A stretch of DNA of 64,000 bases from Chrysemys picta bellii. Taxonomy: Eukaryota; Chordata; Testudines; Emydidae. Of this stretch, positions 32,989 through 45,439 are shown in pieces; the first letter of the stretch is position 1; the number at the start of each line of letters is the position of its first letter. Under the pieces are notes generated by a model. The model did not search any database, was not told where the DNA came from, and worked only from the letters and a program-made list of their open reading frames with translations. The translations under genes were made by a program, and so were the position numbers. The stretch is taken from the NCBI RefSeq assembly GCF_011386835.1, contig NC_088794.1, positions 70,070,434-70,134,433 of the forward strand, given 5' to 3'.

Positions 32989-34166
32989 GTCTATATGGTT
33001 TTATAAAAACTTGATAATAAGTCAATATAATGTAACTGAGATGGTTTTAGAGAAAATACGGTAATAAGTGAATGTAACGTAACTGGGATATGCTTCATGC
33101 AAAAGGTCTCTTGTAAGGTATCATTACAAAGCTTATAATCTACTGAGTATGATCATCTGATTTGTATAAATGTACCACTCTTGTATCTAAAACTAGAAAT
33201 ATAAAATGTAACTCTGAGGGCCTATTGTAATTGTGCAAAGTGTGGACCATTAATGATGGTTTGGAATCTTGATGACTCCCATTGTCTGCAGATGGCTGTA
33301 TTTACCTGTGAGTCTTCCTGTATATGTGTGTGCTGGCAAGTGAGTAATGAAGTCTTGCAGTGACATGTGATCATGTCACCTGAACTGGAATCCATCTTTA
33401 ACCTGGTGCTTTTCCAGTGAGGTGGGGGTGGAAACCCAGAGAGACAAAGAGTTCCCGCCTTATGCAAAAGATATATAAAGGGGGGAAGAGAACAGAGAGG
33501 GGGAGGAGCCATCATGAAGAATCCCCTAGCTATCACCTGAGCTGCAACAAGAGCTGTACCAGGGGAAAGAATTGTGCCCAGGCCTGGAAGGTGTCCAGTC
33601 TGAGAAAAACTTACTGAAACATCTCTGAGGGTGAGAGTATCTGTATTTAGTTTGATTAGACATAGATTTGCGCATTTTATTTTATTTTGCTTGGTGACTT
33701 ACTTTGTTCTGTCTGTTACTACTTTGAACCACTTAAATCCTACTGTCTGTATTTAATAAAATCACTTTCTATTTAGTAATTCACTCAGAGTATGTATTAA
33801 TACCTGGGGGAGCAAACAGCTGTGCATATCTCTCTATCAGTGTTATAGAGGGCGAACAATTTATGAGTTTGCCCTGCATAAGCTTTATGCAGGGTAAAAC
33901 GGATTTATCTGGGTTTAGACCCCATTGGGAGTTGAGCATCTGAGTGCTAAAGACAAGTGCACTTCTGTAAGCTGTTTTCAGGTAAACTTGCAGCTTTGGG
34001 ACAAGTGATTCAGTCCCTGGGTCTGTGTCTGGAGCCAGACGGGAGTGTCTGGCTCAGCAAGACAGGGTGTTGGAGTCCTGAGCTGGCAGGGAAAACAGAA
34101 GCAGGGGTAGTCTTTGCACATCGGGTGGCAGCTCCCAAGGGGGTTTCTGTGATCCAACCCGTCACA
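32989..34166 (+). mobile_element. Solo long terminal repeat of an endogenous retrovirus-like element
   Basis: No coding capacity, but the signals of an LTR are present in order: a TATA box (AGATATATAAAGG, about 33469-33481), a poly(A) signal (AATAAAATCAC, about 33756) and an end in CCCGTCACA at 34166. The left boundary is set only by the flanking repeat and does not start with the usual TG, so the true LTR may begin some bases inside. No internal retroviral genes remain, which fits recombination between two LTRs. The identity of the parent element is not shown by this sequence. Confidence 0.65.
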
Positions 34167-34255
34167 CCACACAAGCAGGAAAAAAAAAACAGTTAAAATA
34201 GGTGTAGAGAAAAATGTGACTGAGGATATACAAGTTCATGTCCTGGTCTCCACTA
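34167..34255. repeat. Right copy of the perfect 89-bp direct repeat
   Basis: Same sequence as 32900-32988, beginning immediately after the CACA end of the LTR-like unit. Confidence 0.9.
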
Positions 34256-34867
34256 TTTAAATTTGTTTTAAAATACTTTTAGCAAAATATACTTCAGATA
34301 TATACACACAGCACCAACCCTTACCCCCATCCCAAAATTCAACAAAAACAAATTGGGAACATTAAGGAAAGCTACATTGAAGTATTTGTGAAGTAGTAAA
34401 TAAAAACAAATTTAATTGTGGTCAGCACTCTTTAGAGCACTATCTTACCATGACTTTACTCTTAAAGCTTCTGACCTAAGCTCTCCTTTTCCAGTGATTG
34501 CAGAATTTCCTTTCAATAGCTCCCCAAGCATGACCACTGAGGTCAGGTTACTTGATTCAGCCATAGTATGTACACAGTAATTGTGTGCCTATCATAGCAG
34601 GCAATAATGAACTAGTTGAGGAAGCTAGAAAGAGAAAATATTTCAGTGAGCAAGATTCTCAACCTGACTATATCACATCATGCGTCAATGGCCTTTAAGA
34701 CATATGATGAACACCACAAATGAGGTACACAGCACAAATTATCAGAGACAACAACAGGAAAAACACCCATCTCCTGAGATTCTGGATATCATTTTAATTA
34801 GGAACCTTAAGTGGGAATGCATCTAAAATGTACATTAAAATATTACAGGACTAGCCAGCATTTCAAA
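34256..34867. other. Non-coding stretch
   Basis: Unique-looking AT-rich sequence, nothing recognised. Confidence 0.4.
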
Positions 34868-35057
34868 TACACCTCTACCCCCATATAACGCGACCCGATA
34901 TAACATGAATTCGGATATAACACGGTAAAGCAGCGCTCCGGAGAGGCGGGGCTGCACACTCCGGCGGATCAAAGCAAGTTCGATATAACACGCTTTCACC
35001 TATAACACAGTAAGATTTTTTGGCTCCAGAGGACAGCGTTATATCGGGGTAGAGGTA
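34868..35057. mobile_element. Mariner/Tc1-type MITE
   Basis: The ends are TACACCTCTACCCCCATATA (34868) and the inverse of TATACCTCTACCCCGATATA (to about 35059), a long inverted repeat continuing as AACGC. A TA lies on each side, the duplication expected for the mariner group. The interior repeats GATATAACACG-like units and has no transposase. Confidence 0.75.
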
Positions 35058-35440
35058 TATCTGTTTCACTGGAAGAGCACTATTTGTCCCTGTCATAACC
35101 ATCAATCATTGGATATTATCTAAAAGTTATTCTTAGAACTGTTAACTTAAACTCTTAATTTAAATACCCAGTGGTTAATAATGCTAATTAGATAGAAAAC
35201 ACGTTGCTACTATTGTATAGGCTAATACTTCAGTACTGTAGATACTCTGGTCCCCAGTCTTTACATCTTTCACTTAGCACTAATCACTTCTATTTTGTTA
35301 GAATGAAATCTCGATCTTTCTTACACTAACATATATGGTTTTTGAATACAAGTGCTTGCACACTAATTACCCACTAGAGACTCTTAACTAAGCATTTATA
35401 CTCTTGATCTTATGAGTATAAAATAAATCTCCAGATACAT
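35058..35440. other. Non-coding stretch
   Basis: AT-rich, nothing recognised. Confidence 0.4.
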
Positions 35441-35770
35441 TTGCAGCTCCTCACAGCCCACTGATTGGCTGGCACCTGTACTTAAGCCAGGAAGACTTGA
35501 AAGGGAGTTGTCTGAGCAACAATACAGACTGTCTGCCTGTCTTGCTTCAGACCCTGTGCATGTAAAATCCCAGACTCTGGCTTCTCACTCTGCCTGCTTC
35601 CTGACTCTTGGTTTACCTTCTGGCCTATCTTGGACTCTGACCTCCTGGTAACTTGCACCCTGACTAGTTACTGATGCCTGACTCTTGGTTTGCCCACTGT
35701 TACCCAACTCAGCCGGACTCCCGACTCCTCTGACCACTAGGTCTCACCGCCCACAACCAGGACATGACAC
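35441..35770 (+). mobile_element. LTR-like or other interspersed repeat fragment
   Basis: A C/T-rich block with internal near-repeats (CTGACTCTTGGTTTACC at about 35600 and CTGACTCTTGGTTTGCC at about 35679), ending GGACATGACA. The composition and ending suggest the 3' part of a long terminal repeat, but no paired boundary was found. Confidence 0.3.
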
Positions 35771-36240
35771 TGCCTGAGCTTGGCTATCTCTAGGATTTCC
35801 CTCCAGTTCCTCTTCTGTCCTAGCTTCTTAGCTCTTGTTCTCTAGAGATCCACTTCCATATCATTCTATCCAAGTTGGAAGAACACCTACCCCCATTAGA
35901 CAGTGAAAAATTAAGCAGCTTTCAGGGTTCTAACACCTACTGACAGGCTGGGTCATTAAAAGCCTTCCCACTCTGTTACAATACTGTATAATAATGTTTC
36001 CCAAACTTTGAAAGCTCAGTCCCCCTTCTGGAGAATGAAACTAATTATGCCCCTCCACCCCCCGCAACATGTGTTATTAAAGTCCCACATCTTAATTTAT
36101 ACATCTTTCACATCCCCAGCCAGCCCTTCACCCTCCCAATACCCATCACCACCACCACCACTTTTGGAAATGCTAGTCTAGATCTTCAGTATGTGATACT
36201 TCCTGCTCTTTCTTACATGCCCTTGATGAACAGTAACATA
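35771..36240. other. Non-coding stretch
   Basis: No gene or clear repeat boundary. A (CAC)n-like short run lies at about 36147-36161. Confidence 0.4.
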
Positions 36241-36599
36241 GGGCTTGTCTTCCCTGTAACAGTTAACTCAAGTTACTACATTCGAGTTACTCAATTCAAG
36301 CTAGCCTAGCTTGAATGAGATCAGCCACACTGCAAAGCAACCCTTGAGCTATGCAGAATTGTTAGATTTGCAGCACAGAGTGATTGGATTAACATCTGAT
36401 GAGTTGTGCTAACTCAAGTTTGTAGCCTGTAGCTGCTTCCCTGCTGCATTACCAGCTTGATCAGCAGCAGCACTGAAGCTTCAACCCATTCCCCTGGACA
36501 GGTCAGCTAGTTTAGTTTTCATGCTATTGCTTGAATAGTGTAGTGGCCACCTAATGCAATGGGCCAAATCTGGCACATTATGGGGTAGAATGCCTGTGA

Positions 36600-37320
36600 G
36601 GGACAGGTGTCTGTTGATGCTGTCCAGCCATCATGTTTTAGGTCTTCTTGGAGGTCATTTCCAGCCTGCTTTCATTGGGTCAAAGTTGAAAATGATTCTC
36701 ACAAGGAAGCCGGTAGGCATTTGGTGCATATAACTGTACCATGGTAGAGAGTTTTGGGTGACCATTTGAGCAAGAGGGACCCATTAAGTTAGGAAGTGGA
36801 TCTCTTAATTCAACTTGAATTCATACCATTTGATGTTTTTAGTCTTTTGCAGATCCTTCATCTGAATGGGATCCAAGCTTGACAGTGAGGGGCCATGTTT
36901 CAGACCCGTAGGTCAGAATACTGACCCCTAAAGCAGTTTTGTCTATATCACGGTATTCGGTTTTGTGAAAGACATTCTTGATGAGGCACCCAGTTACTGA
37001 TGATGCTTTTGCAATTCAGGCTCCCACTTCTTTTTTGTGGCTTCCCATGGTATCGACAACAGAACTGAGATAGGTTAAATCACCAAAGTTTGGGTGAATG
37101 GTCACCCGCTATAGTGTTAGAGTCTGCAACATGTTTGAAATCGCTGACTAGGAGAATTCTACTTTAACCCCAATTCATTTTCAGGCTGACTTGTCACAAA
37201 GTTTTCCAGGGTTTAAGTACCACAATCAGCTCATCCATTGATTAGACAACTAGATTTATTTTGTTGTAAAAATTGACATCGGTAAGGTTCTTATCATGGA
37301 AGTGTATGCGTAAAATGCAT
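36600..37320 (-). pseudogene. Non-LTR retrotransposon ORF2 C-terminal remnant
   Basis: The minus-strand translation gives NFGDLTYLSSVVDTMGSHKK, then EVGA, a stop, and IAKASSVTGCLIKNVF near 37000, then LTYGSETWPLTVK near 36900. This is the segment after the reverse-transcriptase core found in RTE-like and related LINEs (pattern TYLGS, then RI.KA, then YG.ETW). Stops interrupt it. The exact clade is unsure. Confidence 0.6.
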
Positions 37321-37327
37321 TTACTTA

Positions 37328-37628
37328 GGCCTTGGCTACACTTGGGAATTCACAGCGCTGCCACAGCAGCGCTGTCCGCGGCAGCACTGTGAAGCGCGAG
37401 TGTAGTCGTGCCACCAGCACTGCGAGAGCTCTCTCACAGTGCTGTATGTACTCCACCTCTCCGAGGGGAATAGCTTGCAGCGATGTGAGCTTGCGTGCAG
37501 TGCTGCAGGCGCTGATTACACTGGTGCTTTACAGCGCTGCACTTGCTGCGCTCGGGGGGGGGGGAGCATTTTCACACCCCTGAGCGCAGCAAGTTGCAGC
37601 GCTGTACAGCGCCAGTGTAGCCAAAGCC
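37328..37628. mobile_element. Harbinger-type MITE, 301 bp
   Basis: The ends are GGCCTTGGCTACACTTGG and CCAGTGTAGCCAAAGCC, inverted copies with few changes, between TTA at 37325-37327 and TTA at 37629-37631. The interior is rich in CAGCGCTG motifs and contains a G-run at 37553-37563. No coding capacity. Confidence 0.9.
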
Positions 37629-37779
37629 TTAGTGTCGGATCAAGCATGGGGCAGCTATCTTAAGTTTAAAGCATCACTTAACTTGTGCTAGAGATCTTTG
37701 GGTGTGGTGAAGACTCGAGTTGGTAGCAACACTCAAGTTGTGCCTCAAGCTAAAACTGCAGTGAAGACAAGCCCTTAGT

Positions 37780-39095
37780 AAGCAATGTTAACCTTTAAAG
37801 TATCATCACCGGCATCCTATTTAGCACCTATTGAATTGAATGTGACTGCTCACTTCTCAGAGCTATCATTTCAAGCTATCTGAAGTCTCAGGGAGACACC
37901 TCTGTATCGGTTATACCAAGACACTGCCAAAATACCCACCATTATGTCTTATACCCTACTCTTCCTCCTCTTGCCAAAATTAGAGTTGTATTAGTGTCAA
38001 TATTTGGTACAAATCATTGCTCTAAGTTGGATCCAGTCCTTACCACAGAGAAAAATCTAGAGGGTACTAATCTGCAACTGATTTAATTTTGTGAATTGTC
38101 AGGTTCATATCATTTCTGCCCATGATCACTGTTTCATATACGATATGCTGGGTAATAACACAAGAGGACTCCATGCTTCTCCAAAACTAACCTGGCTCTC
38201 TACTAAGAGAACTATATACAGAGGTGCTGCAACTACTGCTAGCATTAAAGTTATGTGCATATAGATTGGCTTCCCGATGCCTCCTTTAGGCTCTTTCCTA
38301 CAGCTACCTGTATGCCTCCCTCCAATTTCCTTGCACATTGCTACAATCACCAGAAGGTATAGACAAGTTCTCCCACAATACCTTGTGGAAGCACTCATAG
38401 TGGCACTGTTACTGTGGGGCTATGCATCATGGGGCCTCCCTCCCTCCTGCCACACACAAGTGAGTACAGCACCAATGTGGACATTTAGCAGTTGATTGTT
38501 ACTCTCTGTAGTATGGCCTGTAGTATGACAGGCTAACACAAGGGACTTAACACAAGGGTGGATCGTTTGAGTTAATTCTGTAGTGTAGTTGCACTGAAAT
38601 GGGAGAGGATAGAAGAGACAGAAAGAGACAGATTTAATTCATTTAATATAATCATTCATTTTAGAACACAGTGAAATTAATGAAGAACACTACAATTGGT
38701 TTTATAAAAGCAAAAATAATCACACTATCACATAATTGATTTTATTAAAATAAATCAAAGTGGAAGAGAATTTAGATAGGATTAAACTGAAAAATAAGCT
38801 ATGCAAATTTCAAATGTTTGGTGCAACACAGAAGAGAGGAAGACTGAGATTATCTGCCTAGTTCTCTAAAAGAGTAGATTAACTTCTGTGAGCCTCAGAC
38901 TTGAAACATTCTAACATTATCTGATGCAATCAAAGTGGTGGGAATGATTTACTGGAGTCTGTGAGTAGATGCTGAGCTCTCCTCATTTACAAACTCTTTT
39001 CAGATGTGGTACTTCAAAACCCTCTCTGGATATTTGATTCTGTGGATTGCTGTTGAACATTCACATTGGATCCTGCTACTCTATGTACAGTTAAA
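37780..39095. other. Non-coding stretch
   Basis: No gene or element boundary recognised; moderately AT-rich. Confidence 0.4.
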
Positions 39096-39358
39096 GGGCT
39101 TAATTATGCTATACTGCAATTAAAAACCCATGGCTGACCCATGCCAACTGATTCAGGCTCATGAGGCTTGGGCTGTCGGGCTATTTAATTGCAGTGTAGA
39201 CTTCCAGGCTCAGGCTAGGATCTAGGGCCCTGCAAGGTGGAAGGGTCCCAGAGTTTGGGCTCAGTCCGAGCCAGAACGTCTACACTGCAATTAAATAGCC
39301 ATGCAAGCCCAAGTTAGATAGCATGGGCCAGCCACAGCTGCCTAATTGCAGTGTAGAC

Positions 39359-40695
39359 CAGGGGTTCTCACAGAGTGCAGTCACCAACTCTTGCTGGTGG
39401 CTGCACTGACACTTTTTCCTAAAATACTTAATTAACTTTAGGAAAAACAAATAAATATGCATGCGTACACATCCAGATCATTGTAATTTATTTATGTAGG
39501 GGCTTTTTGCAGACTCAATAAAATAATGCTGTGAAAAGTGATATTGGTATGTTTAATATCACTTTTTACAGCAAATCCTGGCAAGTTAAGACCTGGATGG
39601 AGGGGTGAGGCAGCAGAAGCCAGGGGCGATGGATGGGGGGCCCCACCACCGTGTGGTTGGAGATGTGGGTTGGCTCCTGGAGCTGCCCAGGTCGGTGCCC
39701 GCAGTTGTGTGCCCAGGGCCAGGGATCAGCACCCACTGCCATGCAGCCGAGGGGCGGCACCCGGAGCTGACACCTGCTGCTGTGCGACCAGGGCTGGGGG
39801 TCGGCGGTTGGGGTTCATGCCCACTGCTGCACAGCCAGGGCTAGGAGTCAGTGTTCTGGGCCAGCACCCGCTGGAGCCTGCAGTTGGTGCCTGCTGATGC
39901 ATGCCCGGGGTTGGGCATCTGCACCTGAGACGGGCACTTGGGGCTCGGGATCGGCGCTCATGGCCAGCACCTGCCGAACCCAGGGTCAACATCCAGGAGC
40001 AGTGCCCAAGAGCAATGGCCAGGGCTGGAGGTCAGAGAGCGCCGCTGGGGGTTGACTGCCGCCAGAGTTTGGGGCTGGCGCTTGGGGTCTGCACCTGCTG
40101 CCACATGGCCAGGGTTCACCATCCACAGCCAACACCCACCAGAGCCCAAGACCTGCACCGGGGATCTGCACCCAGGGCCAGCAGCTGCTGGAGCTCAGGG
40201 TTGGTACCTGGGGCCAGCACATGGGGTCAGTGACTAGGGCTGGGGGTCAGAACACACTCCAACCCCTGGCCGTGCGGCGGTGGGCTCTGATCCCTGGCTC
40301 TGGCCAGTGGCTGCTAGTGGGATTGGGGGTTGGCACCATACGGCTAGAGCCAAGGATTGGAGCCCGACACTACATGACTAGGGGTTGAAGTCTGAAGCCC
40401 CGTGCTTGAAGCCATAATCTGCAGCCAGGCTCCCTAAATCCCTGCCGCCCAACCACCCCAGGGCTGAAGTCCAAGCCCCACTAAGCCTCCGGTCCCCCCC
40501 CAACCCCAGTAGAGAACTCACCTTGTTTCTTCAGTGTTATGCCCCACCTGTCTCCAGAGACGTGCAGAGTGGTGCATCCAGGAGCAACAGGGAGGGAGGA
40601 AGAGGGGCCGACACTTTGCCGCCTCCCACATCACCGCCCAGGAAGCTGTTGTGGCTGCAGAGAAACCCCCTGGTGGCCGCATTTGAGAAACGGTA
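39359..40695. mobile_element. Non-autonomous hAT transposon, 1.34 kb, GC-rich interior
   Basis: The left end is CAGGGGTTCTCACA and the right end is TTTGAGAAACGGTA (outward TACCGTTTCTCAAA), imperfect inverted repeats of the Charlie-like hAT type. GTGTAGAC (39351-39358) and GTGTTGAC (40696-40703) form an 8-bp duplication with one change. Inside is a hairpin (GAAAAGTGATATT at 39533 with its inverse at about 39556) and then about 850 bases of diverged GC-rich minisatellite. No transposase is readable. Confidence 0.82.
39600..40480. repeat. Diverged GC-rich minisatellite
   Basis: Loose repeats of the type GGGGTCGGCGCTTGGGGCCA and CAGCACCTGCCG run through the hAT interior. All six frames are unusually open because stops are rare at this composition, so open frames here mean nothing. 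Confidence 0.6.
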
Positions 40696-40710
40696 GTGTT
40701 GACATTCCCT

Positions 40711-43136
40711 GAGATCCTGGGGTGTGCTGGGTGGGAAGAAGGTAATGCACTGTCTGAGCAGCAACGGATGAAGGAATTATGCTTTTGGAGATAAGCATAA
40801 TGCCTCCAGGCATGTTGAGGGAAGCATCCTCGTGACCAGCAGCCATTGCACCTGTAGAACAAGTGTAGAATGTCTGGATTTCAGCACAGCATCAAAGCCT
40901 GCACAGAGTGGCCATGCTCTTCTTGGGTTAATGAATACTGGTTGCTGGCCACTTTCCTCTTGATCTTAGCTTGCACAGGTTGCCACATTATTTAGCTGTT
41001 CGCCCTGCTCAATAGCTTTAAGCTGGGGAAGTAGCTCCCATCACCATCTCTGTGATACATTTACATCAGCAGTTAATTTCTTTCAGGAAATTGGCAATGT
41101 TAGAAGAATGAGACAATTCTTCAACCATTGAAAAGCGGTGGTCTATAATGACATTGTTTTAAAAGCAATAATGTACTGTGTAACTGATGTTCGGTGCTGC
41201 TCAAGTACTGAGTAGGCATAAGAAAAATCTTTATGAAGCCTGGTCCTGCTATGCATTTTGGACTTTTTTAATGCTCCTTGAAGTCAGTGAAAAGCCCAGT
41301 GATTTCTGTGGGCATTGGATCAGACACTACATCAGCCTACCAAAATAGTTATGGAAATTTATCAGCCTAGACACAAATCTACACATTTTACTACAATATG
41401 ATAACAATAAGAAAATTATGCTAATAGTATTTAATTTCTTCTCCTTCCCCCAAAATGTACTCTGCCCAGATAAAGAGGTAAGTAGAATTTTTCAGTACTG
41501 CTCTGTATACAGGACATGAGTTCAAATGTCAGACAAAAACAGGGTCAGCATTACTTGAATTCTAAAAGGAACCTGGTTCAGGCCTACCAGTTGATGCTGG
41601 AGCTGATGCTGGGAATCATTTGTACAGTGAAAAAGGAGGTTATATACTAAGGCCCGCACAAAGGTGTTGGTTTGATCCAGTCAATTTGCTGCTGCTCTCA
41701 GAATTTCAAGGCACCATTTGATTGCCTCTACACATCAGGGAAATCGCCTATGAGGTTGGAGGTTGTAGTGCAGCAATGGACCCAGACTGCTGGCATGCAA
41801 ACTAACATTTGGCCGGTTGAAGAAGGTGGCAAAATTTGGTAATACAATCAAAGCTAAAATACAAGCAAAAATAAAAGCAGTGAATTCCCATATATAAAAC
41901 ATGTATTGCTATATCCTAAATCTTAAACCATTTAAAAATGACCCAGAGACATTAGTCCAATATAGACCTTATGCCTGGAAAATTTACATTCAGCCCTCTT
42001 TTTTTTTTAATCTACAAAAGGCAAAGAAATACATTTGAAGCCACAACACTCCTATTACACTATGCTTTTTTTTAAATGACCAAATTTTTTTACTTCAAAT
42101 TTAATTACAAAAATAAAATGCTAGATTAACAGAAATTTGAGATGGAAAAAGATCTGTTCAGTCCCTTCTCATACCAATCCCCATATTTACTTGATTTTTC
42201 CCTCCAGCATTTTTTCTGGTTCTTTTCCAAGTCTAGATTAAATCTTTCCAGAGATGGGACTTCCCTGATTTCCCTTGGAAAACAGTCAAGAGGGTTGTCC
42301 TGATTTTTAGCCTAGAGGTTCTTTTACTTAATCAAAAAATCTTAACTGAGATGTACATGTTTGTTTTCTCACTGGTAACATTTTCAAGGCCAAATTATAA
42401 ATAGGCCCTTGGAAACTGTCTTTACAGTGGAAATAATGAGTCTAAACTCCATTGGCACTGGCAGACATCACAAAACTGCATAACAAGTATATAATGGTCA
42501 AAATACTTAAAACATCTTGTTCTGTCAACCCTTTCCTCACCCTTTTCTTTCCTACATAGCCCAAGAGATTTTCCAATTTTCTAATTAGCTAAAATATTTA
42601 CTAACTAGATAATCATCCCCAGATTAATTTTCCATTTTATAAACTGTAATTAAAAATGTAAATCAATAAAGTGCAATTGTGGCTTGTTATTTTATAGCTT
42701 TTAAAAAGCACTCTAATCACAACTGAATGAAAGCAGTAATTTTAATGCATTTAATATTATTGCAAAGGTTTTATCATTTACTTGAAGGGCATATTAATTT
42801 CCACATTAAAACTGGGCTATTGGATAAAACAGCTATTCGAGAAACATAACTTTTTTTAGTGTACTACACCTGCAAAGTGCTTTAAGTGCGGACACAGCTT
42901 ATACTGGCAAAGCTTGGCTTTTGTTTATTCCAGCCCCTCCAGTAAAATAACTCATATAAGCAAAATTGCTGCATCGGTACTAGGAGCTTTTGCCAGCCCA
43001 GCTGCGTCAGTCACAAATCACACCTCTTCACAACCCCTGACTGACACAGCTATGTTCCAAAGTTTGTAGCACAGACCTAGCCTCTGTCTCTTTGCTATGT
43101 GATCCTCTGGGAAGCTTCAGTACCCTCACTGACTCA
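40711..43136. other. Long non-coding stretch
   Basis: No gene. An AT-rich block at about 42555-42800 holds many TAATTA-like motifs and could be a conserved regulatory element. The part near 41640-41830 looks unique. Confidence 0.4.
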
Positions 43137-43144
43137 GGCATGAC

Positions 43145-43601
43145 CAGGGGTGAAAGTAAGGTGGTACGGGCCGGTACGGCGTATCGGTAAAAAGTGGCTG
43201 CTGGTACCGCCCCTACCACCTTACTTTAAAGCGCTGCCACGGCAGCGCTTCAAGTACCCTGCTTAAAGCACTGCTGCAGCAGCTCTTTATCGTTGCTGCC
43301 CCTTTTGCCCCCACAGGCTGCCAACGGGGTTGGGGGGCAAAAGGAACAGCTGCCCTGGGGCCAGCGATTTTAAAGGGCTCGGGGTTCCCGCCGCTGCTGC
43401 GGTAGCAGTAACAGCGGCCAGAGCCCCAGGCCCTTTAAATCGCCACTGGGGCCCCAATCGGTGCAGGCCAGGCAGCCTGGAAGGGCTGGCAGGGGGATGC
43501 TGACCCCCTAGCCCTGCCCCTTCCACCCAAGGCCCCACCCCCTCCGGGGGGGCGGAGCTGGCCCCCATACCGGTAAGTTTTCAATGTTACTTTCACTCCT
43601 G
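43145..43601. mobile_element. Non-autonomous hAT transposon, 457 bp
   Basis: The ends are CAGGGGTGAAAGTAAGG (43145) and TTACTTTCACTCCTG (to 43601), inverted copies with one change over 15 bases. GGCATGAC (43137-43144) and GGCATGAT (43602-43609) form an 8-bp duplication with one change. The interior is GC-rich (GGTACGGGCCGGTACGG, CAGCGCT motifs) and non-coding. Confidence 0.9.
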
Positions 43602-43609
43602 GGCATGAT

Positions 43610-45431
43610 CTACCTGTAGGTCCCTGTGTAGAAAAAACATTGTTTCATGGAGGTGGGCCAGCATTTGATTAATTCAAAATGGATGGCCCAAAATGGCTAT
43701 CTTGATGGTTTTTCCACAGTAGTCCTTCACAGAGGTGCCCTTTCTGCGCAGGACACTGTCTGAAATGCAATACAATAAGTACTCACAGACATGTTTTGAA
43801 CACATAATATAAAATAGAGTTTATAAATTCATATAGATATGGCACACCTGGCTCCAAACACACAGAACTTTGAGACATTGGGAATCAGGATCTACATTTC
43901 TGCTGATCGAGTCCAGTTCTAATTAGTACCATATCTAAATGAATTAATAAACTTATATAGATTACAAAAAAAAACTTACTTAGCTACATAAGGAAAATTC
44001 TTAAAATCCTGAAAAGCTTTAAACCCCATTACTTTTCACTAATATAATTGCTCTTCCCCGTGAAATCTGGAATTCCAAATAATGTTGATATATTGGCTCA
44101 CTTAGGAAAGCCTTGTTAGCAGCTGATTATATAAACAATCTCCCCCAGCAATTTTAGGTTGTCCTGGTTTTGTAACAAGAAAGGAATATCGAGGTTTTTA
44201 CTTTAATTTGGTCCATTAATTTCCCTAAGTCATTTGGGCAGCGAGGTACTTAAGCAGCCTCCTAAGCAGTTTGAATGAGATACTGTTTCTAAAGCACCTC
44301 AATTGAGTGCTTCTTATTCTAAGGTTTAAGACTTTCATTAGAAATAGACTACACTACCCGTGAAAGATTTATGCCTGTATGAACAGGAAGCAATAATGTA
44401 ACCAGGAATGGTAGGTTATATAATCATACAAAATTGGGCTTACCAAAAATTATGGTTAAATATGGTCCGAGAAACCACCATTGCTAATTCTTTTATCACT
44501 AACAACAAATTAAAACTAATTGCCTGCTAATCACAAAGAGTCAGGTCTGATGTTCCATTCCCAATCCGTGGTGTTTGTAAATGCTGCTGTGAGCAAAGGG
44601 ATTATTCTTTTGCCATGCGTGAGATAAATAAATGATTGGTGATAGTTCAGTATGTTGTACCCTTTTGATTGCCTTCTGGGTTTCCCCATTTGTAAGTGTA
44701 GTGGGAGGATTTGTACTCATTTCCTCTTCCTTGCTAAAAGATATTCTGTTCAGAGAAATGCATTTTGGTGATTTGTGGACAAACAGAGCATTGTAGCTGA
44801 GCAATTTAAAGAAGTGATCAAGCAAAGTACTCCTCCCTGAAATTCTGGGAACTGTAATGATAAAGGAGGTGAAGAGCAAATGGAAAAGTCTTCATGTCCA
44901 TGCGTCTTTCCCTTTATTTATTTATTTAGTTAGTTTTGGCATTTGCTAATAGTCGGTGGAAGGATAAAGATGCATTTGCGACAGCAATAAAGCAAATCCC
45001 AAATCAAAAGCTTGATAAATTTGTTGTAATGCCTCCTTCCAATCACTGTGGTTTTGATCCTGTCCACACACTGTATATTTTGTTAAGAGCTTTCAAACAA
45101 CTTACTTTTCAGTATGAAGTGATCTCTTATGACCTGATTCTCACTCGTGAGAGTGATCACATTGATTTAAATACAGGAGTTTCTTTTTTCAGTGACATCA
45201 GTGGGACTAGACAGGTGGGTAAGAGTTTTCAGTTTTGAGCAATTGGCCCCACTGAAGTCAATGGGAGTTAGATACTTAATATCCCTGAGGATTTCAGCCC
45301 TGGTGTCCTTTTTCAAAAATAAAAGTTCATAACCCCAGGGGGCCAGACTGGCCCTTAAGATCAGGACCTTTTGCACTAAGGCCATGCAAAGAGACAGCAT
45401 TCTAACCAGGGCCAGTTCTAGGGGTAGGCAA
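43610..45431. other. Non-coding stretch
   Basis: No gene seen. At about 45128-45280 there is a palindrome-type repeat scrap (CCTGATTCTCACTCGTGAG, CACTGAAGTCAATGGGAGTT). CAGGGCCAGTTCTAGG at 45409 looks like a lone hAT end. Confidence 0.4.
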
Positions 45432-45439
45432 GCAGGACA

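Larger units (their letters stand above)
36241..37774. mobile_element. Harbinger-type MITE carrying two later insertions
   Basis: The ends are GGGCTTGTCTTCCCTG (36241-36256) and CAGTGAAGACAAGCCC (37759-37774), inverted copies with one mismatch. They are flanked by ATA and TTA, a plausible decayed 3-bp duplication. The MITE body is the outer part only (to about 36550 and from 37632); it contains AGTTAACTCAAGTTACTAC-type motifs. The middle holds a LINE remnant and a second MITE. Confidence 0.7.
39096..40710. mobile_element. Harbinger-type palindromic MITE, interrupted by a hAT element
   Basis: The outer parts (39096-39358 and 40696-40710) form a MITE with internal palindromes: CTATTTAATTGCAGTGTAGA (39182) against TCTACACTGCAATTAAATAG (39279), and CCCATGCCAACTGATTCAG-type arms. 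The right end ATTCCCT after the hAT element continues GTGTAGAC as expected for a terminal TGTAGACATACCCT. The left end is degraded. Confidence 0.7.

Noticed and set aside
39538..40237. Overlapping open frames of 80-120 codons on both strands
   Set aside because: They lie in a GC-rich minisatellite inside a hAT element. Stops are rare at this composition, the frames have repeat-like Pro/Gly/Arg content, and no domain is visible.
44936..45238. Plus-strand open frame of 100 codons
   Set aside because: No recognisable domain; part of it lies in a palindrome-type repeat scrap, and there is no start context or splice signal to support it.
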